Below are positions 22,071 to 32,771 of a DNA stretch of 64,000 bases, piece after piece. The translations under genes were made by a program, and so were the position numbers. The DNA comes from Populus alba. Lineage: Eukaryota; Streptophyta; Magnoliopsida; Malpighiales; Salicaceae. Within the stretch, counting starts at the first letter, position 1. Every line of letters begins with the position of its first letter. The stretch spans positions 14,221,654 through 14,285,653 of the forward strand of contig NC_133291.1 of NCBI RefSeq assembly GCF_005239225.2, given 5' to 3'. The notes beneath the pieces are model-generated. The model was not told the origin of the DNA, made no database searches, and saw nothing but the letters and a program-made list of their open reading frames with translations.

Positions 22071-23819
22071 TGCCTTGCTCTAAAAAGCTTTATCATGTGT
22101 GTCAGACCCATCCATTGCTTATGGTTGACAATGCAATGAAAAATTAAACAAACAATTAATTAATGAACAAGAGATTAAATGTTGATAAGGCCATAATACA
22201 ATAGTAACAGATCAATAGATTACATGTGCAGCAAAAGGTATACCAAAGAATAACAAAAGGTTGAATGTTGACAAGGAATGAAAACATAAATAAAGAAATT
22301 ATCTATAGCAGCTTGGTTGACAATACAAGAAAGAATTCAAAGCACAATTCACTATAGCTGACAACAGCTTTAATGCTGATAAGGGATGAAAAAACGAAAC
22401 TAAAGAACTAATTCAAAAAACGATTGAATGATGTGAAGTGTGAACTAAGAAACTTGACAGGGGAAAGAACATAAAAACCTACCTACGGTGGAATAAACCT
22501 ATTACTGTTTTTCATCAATTAGCAAGGGATGTTTTAATTAGCAACTGAAATTATTTGTTTAATTTACTATTACTTAGAAATCAGCAGCACACAATACCAA
22601 TTTAACATAGCAAGCAGGGGATGTTTTGTGTAATATGATTTTAACATAAAAAACAATATGTACATATATACATATTGTTAATCACAGTGGCTGACGTGTG
22701 TCCCAACAATCTTCAACCATAAAAAACAACATTGATTCCCCAATTCATTTCCTGCTGCTCTGTTGATAATATCAGCTTTAACTTTCTTTCTTTCTATCCT
22801 TTTTCTTTTACGAGCCAAAAGGCTGGGGTTACTCAACTAATTTCTTGTACTAGCCCTTATTCAAATATAGGAAAAGTGAAAAATAAAAACTCTTTTATTT
22901 TATTGATAAATGAAAACAACTCTTTTGCCTAAATGGATGACAATTATAATCTGAAACAATGAAGTTTGAAAGTTTTTGTCAAAAATAAACAACACATATC
23001 TCCAGCATTCTACTATAACTCCATTTAAATCGTTCTAAATAAAAAATCAAAGCATTGAAATCAAATTTTCTCAAATCACTAATAAATTAAAGAATGGTTA
23101 CAAATTGAAAGAACAAAAAGAAATACAAGTGAATTAACTATTTTAGCAGTAATGGTTGACGAGAGTAAAATACAAGTGAATTAAAAGGGCATAAACAGGT
23201 CAATTTCATTGCAATGAACAAAAATAAAATTAAAATTGCTAAGGGGACCAATGACACAGTACTTGTTGGAAATTGCAGCTGAGGTGTTTGAATGAAGCAC
23301 GAAGTTGATATCTGTGGTGGGGTTGTTGCTTGCAAGAACACAGGTTGCTCGTCGTCTTCCTTTTCTTTTAATAAGGAGAAACGAAGGAAAAATTAGCATA
23401 TAAACAAACAAAAAGGGATAAAATAGATCTGTGCTGGAATAAACAAGAAGCAACTTAAAATTTGTATAAGAACAGACCAGTGAACTCACCCTTTGGAAAT
23501 TTGAGCTCTGGTGCTTGAATTATGCTCGATCTATATACATGTTTCGGGGTTGTTGCAAGTTATTCTTCATTTCCTTTTGTTAAAGAGAAATGAATGATAA
23601 TTGAACGTGCAGAAGTAGAAGGAGCCATCAGTTAATGTTTTAGGTGCTGCAGCAATAATGGATACTGTGGAGTTGTTGTGTACAATTAGGGCTAATGTGA
23701 AGGGAAATCAATGCAAATGGAAGAACAAGAATGAGAATGAGAAGAGAAATGAGAACCGAACGAGGAACATTTGTGTGTTTTTGGTAATTCCCACATTACT
23801 ATCTCTAGAAAGTTGATGC

Positions 23820-24860
23820 GAACCTCGTGATCACATGGTCATGCAACCCACACGCAAAGACACCAATTCCTGGAAAGCCAAGTAAATCAGGTTTGATAGG
23901 AGTGTGACACAAAGATAACTTGTACCTAGGCACCAGCACTATTGGAAACGGAGACCCCCACCCAACGAATATTGATTCGCGAACGAGAAGTATAAGGATG
24001 ACGCCACGAAGACAGTTGTTCTTCGATAAGTCGTTTTCAGTTCTTTAGAGAACCATGAAAGGGAGATTATCTCACCAACACACACACACACACAAAGTGC
24101 GGTAAACAAGAAGTTTTATTAATATGAATTGTCTTCTTACATGTCTGGTTATGCCCTTATTTATAGTGACTGCAAACTAAAATAAACCCTAATAGACCCC
24201 TTATGTGGACTTATATGATGTCCACTTACAATTAAACCCAAATAATATAAATATACCCTAAACTAAGAAGAAAATAACATTAAAATAAATAAATCCGAAT
24301 TTAATATCCTAAATATGATAGGATCAGATTTGTAGCCCTTTAGAAGTCCTATATAAGCTAGGAGAATCAAATTTGAAGGTAGAATTAGTTCTGAAATCTT
24401 CTTTCCTTTTTGTAGCTAGGATGAATAAGGAATCCTTGCAAGAAAAGGATTCTGAAACATTTATGAATCTTTGCCACACTTGGAAACTATATTGCAGCCC
24501 ATTAAAGATCTTTGTAGAATTAGGAGATTCCCAAAATAAGCTGCCACATCCTTTTAGAAAAAGAATCCTAGCCAAATAAGAAGTCCACAAGTCAAAAGGA
24601 AGTAAATAACAAAACTCGTACAGCCTTTGTTGACCCGTGTTTGGATGCCTTGCCGAAATCCGATTGACATGATATTTTAACGCAAGGTACGAAAACATGC
24701 CAGGAGCCTCCACGTAAAATTTCAGCCCGATCCAACGGTGGGATTGAGAATTATGACTATTTCCGTAAAACTGGATAGTTGCGCATTTTACGTCAAAATC
24801 CGAATTTGACCTTGGCTGGATCGTATCAAAAGTTCAACCACAGGTTGAATATCTAAAAAA
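23820..24860 (-). mobile_element. LTR-like repeat nested in the Harbinger element
   Basis: The base composition changes abruptly at both edges. Read on the minus strand, the stretch has a block with ccgttggatcgggctgaaat, a pattern I associate with plant retrotransposon LTRs. It then has aataaaac polyadenylation-like signals, a short (TG)n, and a complex 3' block. No gag-pol coding is present, so a solo LTR or LTR fragment is the likeliest reading. I could not fix the ends or a target duplication. Confidence 0.35.
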
Positions 24861-25010
24861 AGAAGTATTTTATTGCTTCCAAAAAATTATGGTCTTGCCG
24901 CATTTAAATGGTAGGACCCATGTTTTTAATTTTCAAACAATCTGTAACCAAACGCCTAATTAGTGTGTTTTTAATGAAATGCGAACTCTAACGCGTTGCC
25001 AAACAGACTC

Positions 25011-25013
25011 TAA
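25011..25013. repeat. Right target-site duplication (TAA) of the Harbinger element
   Basis: Matches TAA at 17653-17655; see the element entry. Confidence 0.85.
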
Positions 25014-25810
25014 ATACACGAAAGAAATCACGCCAAGGGCAGGGAGCTTTAGTGGCATTCGGTTTCCCTTCGGAGCCTGTAATGTTGGCCCTGGGAGAAG
25101 TTGTTTCAGATTCATATCTATTTGAAATGCACGAAGAAGTTTTAGATTCTGTGCTCACAGAGCAATCTTCTAGAACTCTCATTGGAGAACACTCTTTTGT
25201 GCCATCCTTCCTCCCCTTTTCCTCCTCCCCCACAGTGAAAGATTTCATATCTGATGTAAAAGCATTCAAATAAATAACAATCAACAGAGTTGCATCAAGA
25301 CTAATAAAAAGATAGTAACTAAGTATAAAGTATGATACCATGAGGCGAAAAGGAGTAAGAAAACCTTGATCGCGTTAATCGCTTGCACCCAACAGGAATG
25401 ATAGCTTTCTTTTCTTGATTTTCTTCGAAAGTGTTCTGGGAACCATTGCTGCTAACACAGAAGAATGTGAGAAAATCCAGTGGGTTAAAACAACTCATGA
25501 TAACAAGAATTAATGCTATACATCAACAATTATAGATTAAAGGCCACGAATCTCCCATACATGACACAAACTTCATTCCTTGAAAAACTTTTCTAGGCAC
25601 AACACCAAATTTCTATCATCATCTCATCTTCAAAATTAAAAATGGCAACTCTATACAACTAGTAATCAAAGGAAAAAAGAAAAAAAGAGTGATATAACGA
25701 AGCATAAACACAATTGGTTATAACATTCTTAAATTCCAACAAGAGAAAAAAGAAGTTGTTAAGGATATGAAAACGTACCACAAAGAATTAAGTAGAAGAC
25801 TCTTGGACAT
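25014..25810 (-). pseudogene. RLCK-VI (RBK-type) kinase pseudogene, 5' part
   Basis: Three exons in phase: 25779-25810 (MSKSLLLNSL), 25339-25451 (NGSQNTFEENQEKKAIIPVG... to FSPH) and 25250 down to the transposon border. The third exon encodes a Ser/Thr-rich stretch (ECSPMRVLEDCSVSTESK) and then PCPWRDFFRVF, the conserved segment just upstream of the kinase domain in RBK-type proteins. The frame enters the transposon at 25013. Across the element it continues as R-KGPAPSFHTLPPL (from 17652). The promoter-proximal half looks intact, so a truncated transcript reading into the element is possible. Confidence 0.82.
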
Positions 25811-27010
25811 CTTCCATGATGTTTTTCTAAGCGGTCACCAAAGCATAGAGACGATACAAAACCAAAAGGGAGACGGAGGAAACCAATTTCTCATATAAAT
25901 TGGTTGTATGGATTTATAATTTATACATGTTATAGTTTGTTTTAGACTTTGTAAAAAGAAGAAACATATCCTTTATGTCTTGACTATTTTCATCTTTTTT
26001 ATTTTCAAATAGTATCCAATTTTATATTAATATTAAAATTTTTCCTCAATTTATCTTCGATGAAGGTTATGCCATTAATAAAACCTAGACCACGTGAGAA
26101 AAACATTATAGATATGTCTTAGATTATAGTGAATTTAATAATAAAATTACACTTTTGCCCTTGATTAGAAAATCAAATTAATTGGCTTTGAGGGGTAAAA
26201 TGGTCTTTTCACGGGATTAATTGTCATTCTTATTTTTTTGGAGGCAATATTGTCTTTTAATTTTTTTTATATAATAGTAAAATTACTATATTAACATTAA
26301 AAAGTTAAAAATCAAAACCTTTGATTTAGGGGCATCATAGCAATTTCATTTCCTAATGAACAATGTAATTACTCAATTGCCTTTTATCATCCAATTTTTT
26401 TAGCCTTGACTTTCAAGGGCTTGGATGTAATTTCATAATGATATTTTTGTTATTATTATTTAGTCCTAGAGGCATTTTAGTAGTTGTATAAATAAAAAGA
26501 AAAAAGTTATTGACATATACTTGGAACGCGTTAGCTGTTCTATTGCCAATGTGCAACACATGTTATTGAATCAAGCGGTCTTAGCCATGATTTTGACATA
26601 TCATTTGAATCTTATTGGCATCCTCTTTCTCTCTAAGTGTGCATGATGGTTTGGTCTAGTTTGGCATAATTTTGCTTTTCTTTTTTCCATCTTTTTTCTC
26701 TATTTCACCTCGATTTACGTGTTGTCCCTTGAAAAATCACATCATCCCTTCAATTTTTTTCCCTTTAGATTTAGTCCATCTTCTTTTAATTGTGGTTTTT
26801 AAGTTTGAAAAAAATTATTATATCAAATTTGATCGTCATTTTTTTTATTGCTAGTTTTATTTTATTTTAGATGATTTATAAAATTGATTTCTTTTTACAA
26901 TTTCATCCTCCAATTTTTTTCTATATCAAATTTGATCCTTATTCTTTTAATTACTAATTTTATGTTTTGGTAAGTTTTTTAGATTGATTTTTTTTTTCAA
27001 TTTTATTGTT

Positions 27011-27185
27011 CAACATTAAATTGATTAGAGATTGACCTTCTTAATTAAGCCGGGAGATTTCATTGGTTGCGATATTGTTTTTTTTATATTTATATAATTT
27101 TATCCTTCAACATTAAATTGGTTGGGAATTGACCTTCTTGATTAAGCCCGAGTATGAGATTTCACAGGTTGTGATTTTTCAATAT
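27011..27185. repeat. Short two-copy direct repeat
   Basis: Two copies about 97 bp apart begin caacattaaattg (27011 and 27108). They share a..attgaccttct.attaagcc and, further on, gagatttca..ggttg.gat. This is a diverged tandem duplication inside a larger repeat. Confidence 0.6.
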
Positions 27186-27914
27186 TAACTCAAATTTAGG
27201 AGATTCGCTCGAGTTTTATTTGTTTTTCATGTTGTTAAATTATGGCTATTTTTTTATACTATTACTTTAACTGAACTTATCTTTTGCTTCTTTCATATTA
27301 TTTTGGAATATTATCCTTGCTTTGCCTTAACATTTTTCTTCTTGCATCCAAAAAAATTCACCCTAGCTTGCACCTTTGTGCTGGCCGTCATTGTAGGTTA
27401 ACTAGAGTCACTTTTTTTGTGCTCTTTTTTTTTTAAAAAAAAAAGAAATTTAATTCTTTTTTGACCTTAAATATTGGTTCATTATAATTAGGCTTACTAA
27501 TTTGTTTTGGTATGAGCTACATGGTTTAGTCACTATCTCTTATCCCATTTCATGAGTTTTGCAGGTTAATTATGGTTGGACCGAATCAATCTGATATATC
27601 GATATCTCTATTATTTTTAGAAAAATATTTTATTTAGCATGTCACCAAATAAATATTTTTAAAGTATTTCAGCTAGAATAACTTGAATTTTTCACTTTCT
27701 AATATTTTTATAATTTTTTTAATGTGAAAAAAAAAATAGTCCATTGAATAGTGCAGATAAAAAAAAAAAAACTAGTTGTTAATAAGCTATGAAATGGACC
27801 ATGGATACGTTTTTTTTTGTTACTTAACTACCTAAGAAGCAACCTAAGCTTGCCTTCGCAGGTTTCGAGTATTCTTCGTCTCTAGTTACTAGAAGCCCAA
27901 ATTCAGGCTCCAAA

Positions 27915-28142
27915 ATGAGTCTTGAGGTAGAATTTTCACATGCCCGTTCAAAGATTGCATCCATATTTTTCAAGGGACCAGAATTAATCAGATCATTGTG
28001 TCGATTTTTCTCGGAAATTGACTACTTAACTAATCAAGACTCTTTCTTTCTAGACCAAGAACCGATCGTGACTTTTGATTTCAATGAAATGATCGATCAT
28101 CTTTGCCCTCTAGAACCTGGAATTGCTGGTGCCATAAAATAA
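27915..28142 (+). CDS. Unrecognised 75-codon open reading frame
   Basis: An ATG frame (MSLEVEFSHARSKIASIFF...) of balanced composition, in a locally more complex stretch preceded by an AG acceptor-like cttcgcag at about 27861. I do not recognise the protein, and it has no evident domain, signal peptide or membrane segment. It may be an exon, a gene remnant or chance. Confidence 0.15.
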   Translation: MSLEVEFSHARSKIASIFFKGPELIRSLCRFFSEIDYLTNQDSFFLDQEPIVTFDFNEMIDHLCPLEPGIAGAIK

Positions 28143-30455
28143 TGGATTAAACTATACGTTCCATACTACCATGACATTCAAAAGATCTAATGACGGAGCT
28201 GTATCTTGGAATTAAAAAATATTTGAGTTTAATTATAAAATTTAAAAGTCACTATTTAATATTAGATTAATTATATAAGGAGAAGACATATCATCTTTAG
28301 TGCACCTTACAATTTAAAATAAATTTCTTTTTGTGAGAAAATCTCTATATTATTAGATTAAATCATAATAGTTTTAAGGCTCTAATTTTAGCATCGCATT
28401 TATTTTCTAGTTTATATCTTTAATACTTAAGGGTATATTTTACAGTATAAATTTATACTTTCGAATATTAAAGTCTATATCTAAATCTTAACCCTCCGAA
28501 TAACAAACTAATTGTTGTGGAATTTTTAGTATTTTGGTTAAACCCTAATGGATAATCATAAATTGATTGCGATATCTATTTTGCATTTTTAAAACATAAT
28601 AAAAATGTTATTTTATCATTTTTTATATATATAAAAATATACATAAAAACCTTTATGATTTAACTTTATGTACGAAAAACAAAATATTTTTTTGTTATTT
28701 TGAAATGAGAGATTTTTTAAAAAAAAAAATGTAGAGAAAAATCAGATATTTTTAATACTGGATTTGTATCTTATAGTGTAAGTCTACAACCCAATATTAA
28801 ACAAAATTATTGGAAAAAGACGTGACGAACCAACAAATAATTTCAAAATGGTCCTTGAAATATTTTAGATTTTTTTTTGCTTTTAATTAGGCTTGTTTGG
28901 CTAAACATTGAAATAAAAACAAATTAAAAACTATGGGAAATGTATTAGAATACTTTCAAATATTTAAAATCTACAACTAAATCTTGTTTGGTGGAGAGAT
29001 GATGCATTAAATGCCCTTAAAGTAGCCATTCTAGCAATATTTTGAGTTTAAAAGGCTGAAAATGATGAACAATTATAGTCTGGTACCCTTTTTTTTTTTT
29101 TTTCTTGATCAAAACAACGTGGTTTTGTATCAAAACAAATTGTTTCATTTAAATCAAACGACATTGTTTTGACATCCTTATGGTTTTAATTAGGGATTTG
29201 ACTAAAATTCAATTTAGTCATTTGTCTTTTGATTACTTTTAATTGCATCCCTAATTGATTTCAAACTTATAATTTTATGCGATTTCACCCTTGCCAAACT
29301 CAAATATCAACCATGAAGTTCAAAGCCTTTTCATTTTGATAATTGATTTTGGATTTATGCAAATTGATCCTTAATTGACATTTAACTTTCAATTCACTTC
29401 AATTTCACCCTTATTTTCAACTAAATTGAGTCCTTGAAGTTCAAAACTTTTTTCAAAAACGTCATTGGTTGTGAATTTCTTCAATTTGACCCTTAATTGA
29501 CCTTAATTTTTTATATTTTTTTTTCTTGCAATTTTGTCTTTGATTTTAATCAATCGACTTTGTAAAAATTAAGTTTAGTCCTTTAAAATTTCAATCCTTC
29601 CGTTTAAGCCTAAATTGGGCTTCCAAACTTAATTTTCACCAATTAAGTCCCTAATAAAATTAATTTGACCTATAAAAAGTATAATTAAGTCCTTGCATCT
29701 AATTAAATATTTTAATTTAACCCAAATCAATTCTTGAACAATTTTAAATCAAATTGGCCCAAATTAATTTGACTCATAATTAAATCAAATTGACATATTA
29801 AAAATCTAATTAAGTCCTTGAACTTAATTTTTATGCAGATTCTTCCAATAATCATTTAATTTGATAATGAATCTGCATTATCTCTTTAGTTTTAGGTACA
29901 ATAAGATATTATTAGGCTCCTAATATTTTTCAAAACTTCAGCTTGATTGTTTTATATATTTAGTTAATTTCTGTTTAAATTATTGAATTTAAAAATACAT
30001 CAAAGTTTATATATATAGAACTTGAAAAATCTTATTTATCTTTTTGTTAGACGTTGTGTCACCACCAATTAAATTGTTTTTTCGAAGACGTTCAAAACTG
30101 AAATGATTAGCAACAAGGAATACAAAAAACGATGTGACGTGTTAATAATTTATTCTCGTGTAGCTAAATGTTACAAGGAATAATTATATTTAATGAGGGA
30201 GTTCAAATATGGAAATAAATGACGCATGTTAATTGTATTAGGAGGATGATGATAATTAAACTGTGATTTGGTGAATTTCCATTTACTAATATATAAATCT
30301 CATTGATAAAGAAAACACTTCCCATGCGGAGGACATATCATTTAAATCTTAATCTTATTGAAGATTTTATGCAGAGGATTCTTCCATCATTTATTCTTCA
30401 ATTACGCAATCAATTAATTTCTTTAATTTCTTTTTACCTCAACTTCACTTGGTCA

Positions 30456-30460
<5 letters not shown>

Positions 30461-30543
<83 letters not shown>
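30461..30543. repeat. (TC)n microsatellite, 83 bp
   Basis: About 41 uninterrupted TC units. It creates a spurious Ser-Leu reading frame. Confidence 0.98.
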
Positions 30544-30545
<2 letters not shown>

Positions 30546-30603
30546 AATTATATATATCAATGATATTTATTTTTCATGGCAATTAAGAAATTAATTTCAG
30601 GAA

Positions 30604-31012
30604 ATTAGGACCTGTTTTTTTATTTTAAAAATATTTTTGAAAAAATTTAAATTTTTTTTTATTTTTGTCTTTACTTTAAATTAATATTTTATTGATATTT
30701 TTAGATTATTTTAATGCGTTGATATTAAAAATAAAAAATATTATTTAGATATATTTTTTAAAAAATATTATTTTGATACATTTCCGAATGTAAAATTGTT
30801 TGTTTTTATATTTTAAAAGTGATTTTAAAAAAATTTTAAAAAAAAATTTATTTTTATTTTTGCTTTAAATTAATATTGTTTTGATATTTTTAGAGCATTT
30901 TGATGCGCTGATATTAAAAATAATTTTTAAAAAAATAAAAAATATATATTTTAATATATTTTTAAATAAAATATATTTAAAAAATAACCATAATTATATT
31001 TTCAAACACGCT
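30604..31012. mobile_element. Two adjacent MITE-like copies
   Basis: Two related AT-rich units, about 30604-30795 and 30800-31012, share the sequence order ttta(a)attaatatt.tt.tgatatttttaga.catttt.atgcg.tgatattaaaa. The order matches the other short elements in this window. The ends are eroded. Confidence 0.45.
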
Positions 31013-32616
31013 AAAATCCCTTCTTCCACCAAGAAAGTAGGTGAGGTATATATTTTTGTCATGTTTTCTTTTTCATATTCCAGTGGTTGGTAAGAAATTT
31101 GTCGTAAGCTCCATGGCTTGTGAGCTTTGACTGGAACATCTTCCTGCTTGTTTCCTTGCTCAAACATGTTCCCATCTTTAGCAGGTTCATAATTAAACAG
31201 CCATAAATTAAACATTACAATGATTGAGAGGTAAATGCTTTTTAACTACATATTCATGTGTTATTTTGTACTGCCGTCCATCTATATCATTAAAAATCCT
31301 CTGTGTTTAAATTTTTTTTTGATTGTTTTGATATGTTAATGTTAAAATTAAATTGTAAAAAAAATATTATTTCGATATATTTCAAAAAGAAAAAACATTT
31401 TGAAAAGCAACATTTACTAAATATCAAAGAATTGTCTCAATTCAATAGCTTAATCTTTTTAGATGAGGTTCACGCTATCTTATGCTTAATTTTTATCAAA
31501 TAAATAGAGATGATAAGATTTGAACTCGTGACCGTTTAGTCATTAAAACTCTAATATCATGTCAAAGAGTTATCTCAACCTAATAAATTAAAAAATTTAG
31601 ATAAAATTTTAAGATATAATTTATATTATTCTCTAGCGTTACGATCTCAAATAAACACTCAATCTTGCTTGATTATTAAAGCTTTTTGTGTAGTTTTACC
31701 TAGATTGCACTAAAAACTTTTCCATTAAACATGATTAATAAAAAAAGCTACAATTTGTAGTAAACTTGATTAATAAAAAACTACAATTTGTAGCCTACTA
31801 AACCAAGCCATTGATAAACTATTAAACCATGCATCTACAATTTGCAATTATTTTCAAATATAATTTAAGCCACTAGCATCAAATTGGTATAATAAATTTA
31901 TTTACACATGATATATATATGTTAATTATATATTGATGTCAACTCCACGACAGTGCAGCAGTACTAATGTACTATATAAATTACAAGGGATCCATGCCCC
32001 TTTACATCCCCTCAAGGGTCCAAGTGATTTTGAAAAGGAAAAAAGAAGAAAAAGAAAGGATAAATAGATTCCTGGATTCTCATATCTTTTACTTTACAGC
32101 ATAGTTGAAATTTGATCCAGCCTTGTAAACCGACCTGAAGCTAAAATCAAGTTGAGTTGAAAAAAATTAAGGTAAGGAAAAACTGGTATGATCCAACAAG
32201 ACCCGGTTAAAAACAATATCTTTTTATTTTTTAAAAAATAATTAATTCAAACAATCTAATAACTTGGTCAAAACCTAATAACATGAACTTAACCGGTCAC
32301 CACATAAGTCTGAAAACTATGCTTTATAGTTCTCATGGATTTTCTTCCGTTTTAGAAGGATGTTTCCACTACCCCTTCCCAACGTACTATTCTATAAAAA
32401 GGCAACATGGGTGGGAGACAACGCACCATCGTTGCTTCCTTCCAGTTTACTTCTCTGAAAAAGAAAAACTTTTTTGAAAAGCTCCTCTCTTTTTCTTAAA
32501 TATTCCATCTTTTCTTAGTGGGAAATTGATTCCATGGGGTCAGATAAATTAGGTTCGTGTGTTGAATAGCTTGTTCTTATCGGGTAAACAAGCAAAGCCT
32601 AAATCCACTTGTATAA
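31013..32616. other. AT-rich intergenic DNA with a SINE-like remnant and an orphan TATA motif
   Basis: 31500-31620 contains a B-box-like gatttgaactcgtgacc and nearby phrases resembling other tRNA-derived repeats. A TATA-like ctataaaaagg at about 32391, followed by a pyrimidine-rich leader, has no recognisable gene after it. Confidence 0.35.
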
Positions 32617-32771
32617 ATTTTTTTATTAATTATGGGTGTTGAATTAGTCTGTGTATACTTTGACTAATCTCACAAGTCTTAAAATTAACTATTATATAAG
32701 CATCTAGTGACCTTGATGGAATTCAAACTCGTGACCATTGAAGAGTAAGCTCGAGACCTGACATGGAAGCC
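32617..32771 (-). mobile_element. SINE copy, same family as the 58 kb copies
   Basis: A T run followed by attaattatgggtgt, then the line-up ...taactat..ataagc..ctagtgac and a B box (gaattcaaactcgtgacc), follows the SINEs at 57.9, 58.7 and 59.5 kb. Short direct repeats tccacttgt at 32604-32612 and 32772-32780 flank it. Confidence 0.6.

Larger units (their letters stand above)
17656..25010 (-). mobile_element. PIF/Harbinger DNA transposon inserted in a kinase exon
   Basis: The element is 7355 bp. The left end begins gagtgcatctggtattgtgg, and the right end, read inward on the minus strand, begins gagtctgtttggcaacgcg. These are imperfect terminal inverted repeats of the superfamily type, flanked by TAA on both sides. 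Inside, both on the minus strand, are a decayed DDE transposase gene (17991-19516) and a Myb/trihelix-like gene (21046-22070), the two-gene content of autonomous PIF/Harbinger elements. Removing the element plus one TTA restores an uninterrupted kinase reading frame, which defines both ends. 19.6-21.0 kb and 22.1-23.8 kb within it are AT-rich non-coding DNA. A nested repeat lies at about 23820-24860. Confidence 0.88.
25811..30460. other. Gene-poor AT-rich region
   Basis: The part next to 25810 is the kinase 5' flank. 26.1-27.6 kb has repeat-like text with recurring phrases such as tttgatccttattcttttaatt. 29.2-29.85 kb has a similar series built on variants of ttcaatttgacccttaattgacc. Both look like old fragments of widespread poplar-type repeats. 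No conserved gene was found. Confidence 0.4.

Noticed and set aside
30303..30563. 86-codon frame
   Set aside because: Its second half is the TC microsatellite read as Ser-Leu repeats.
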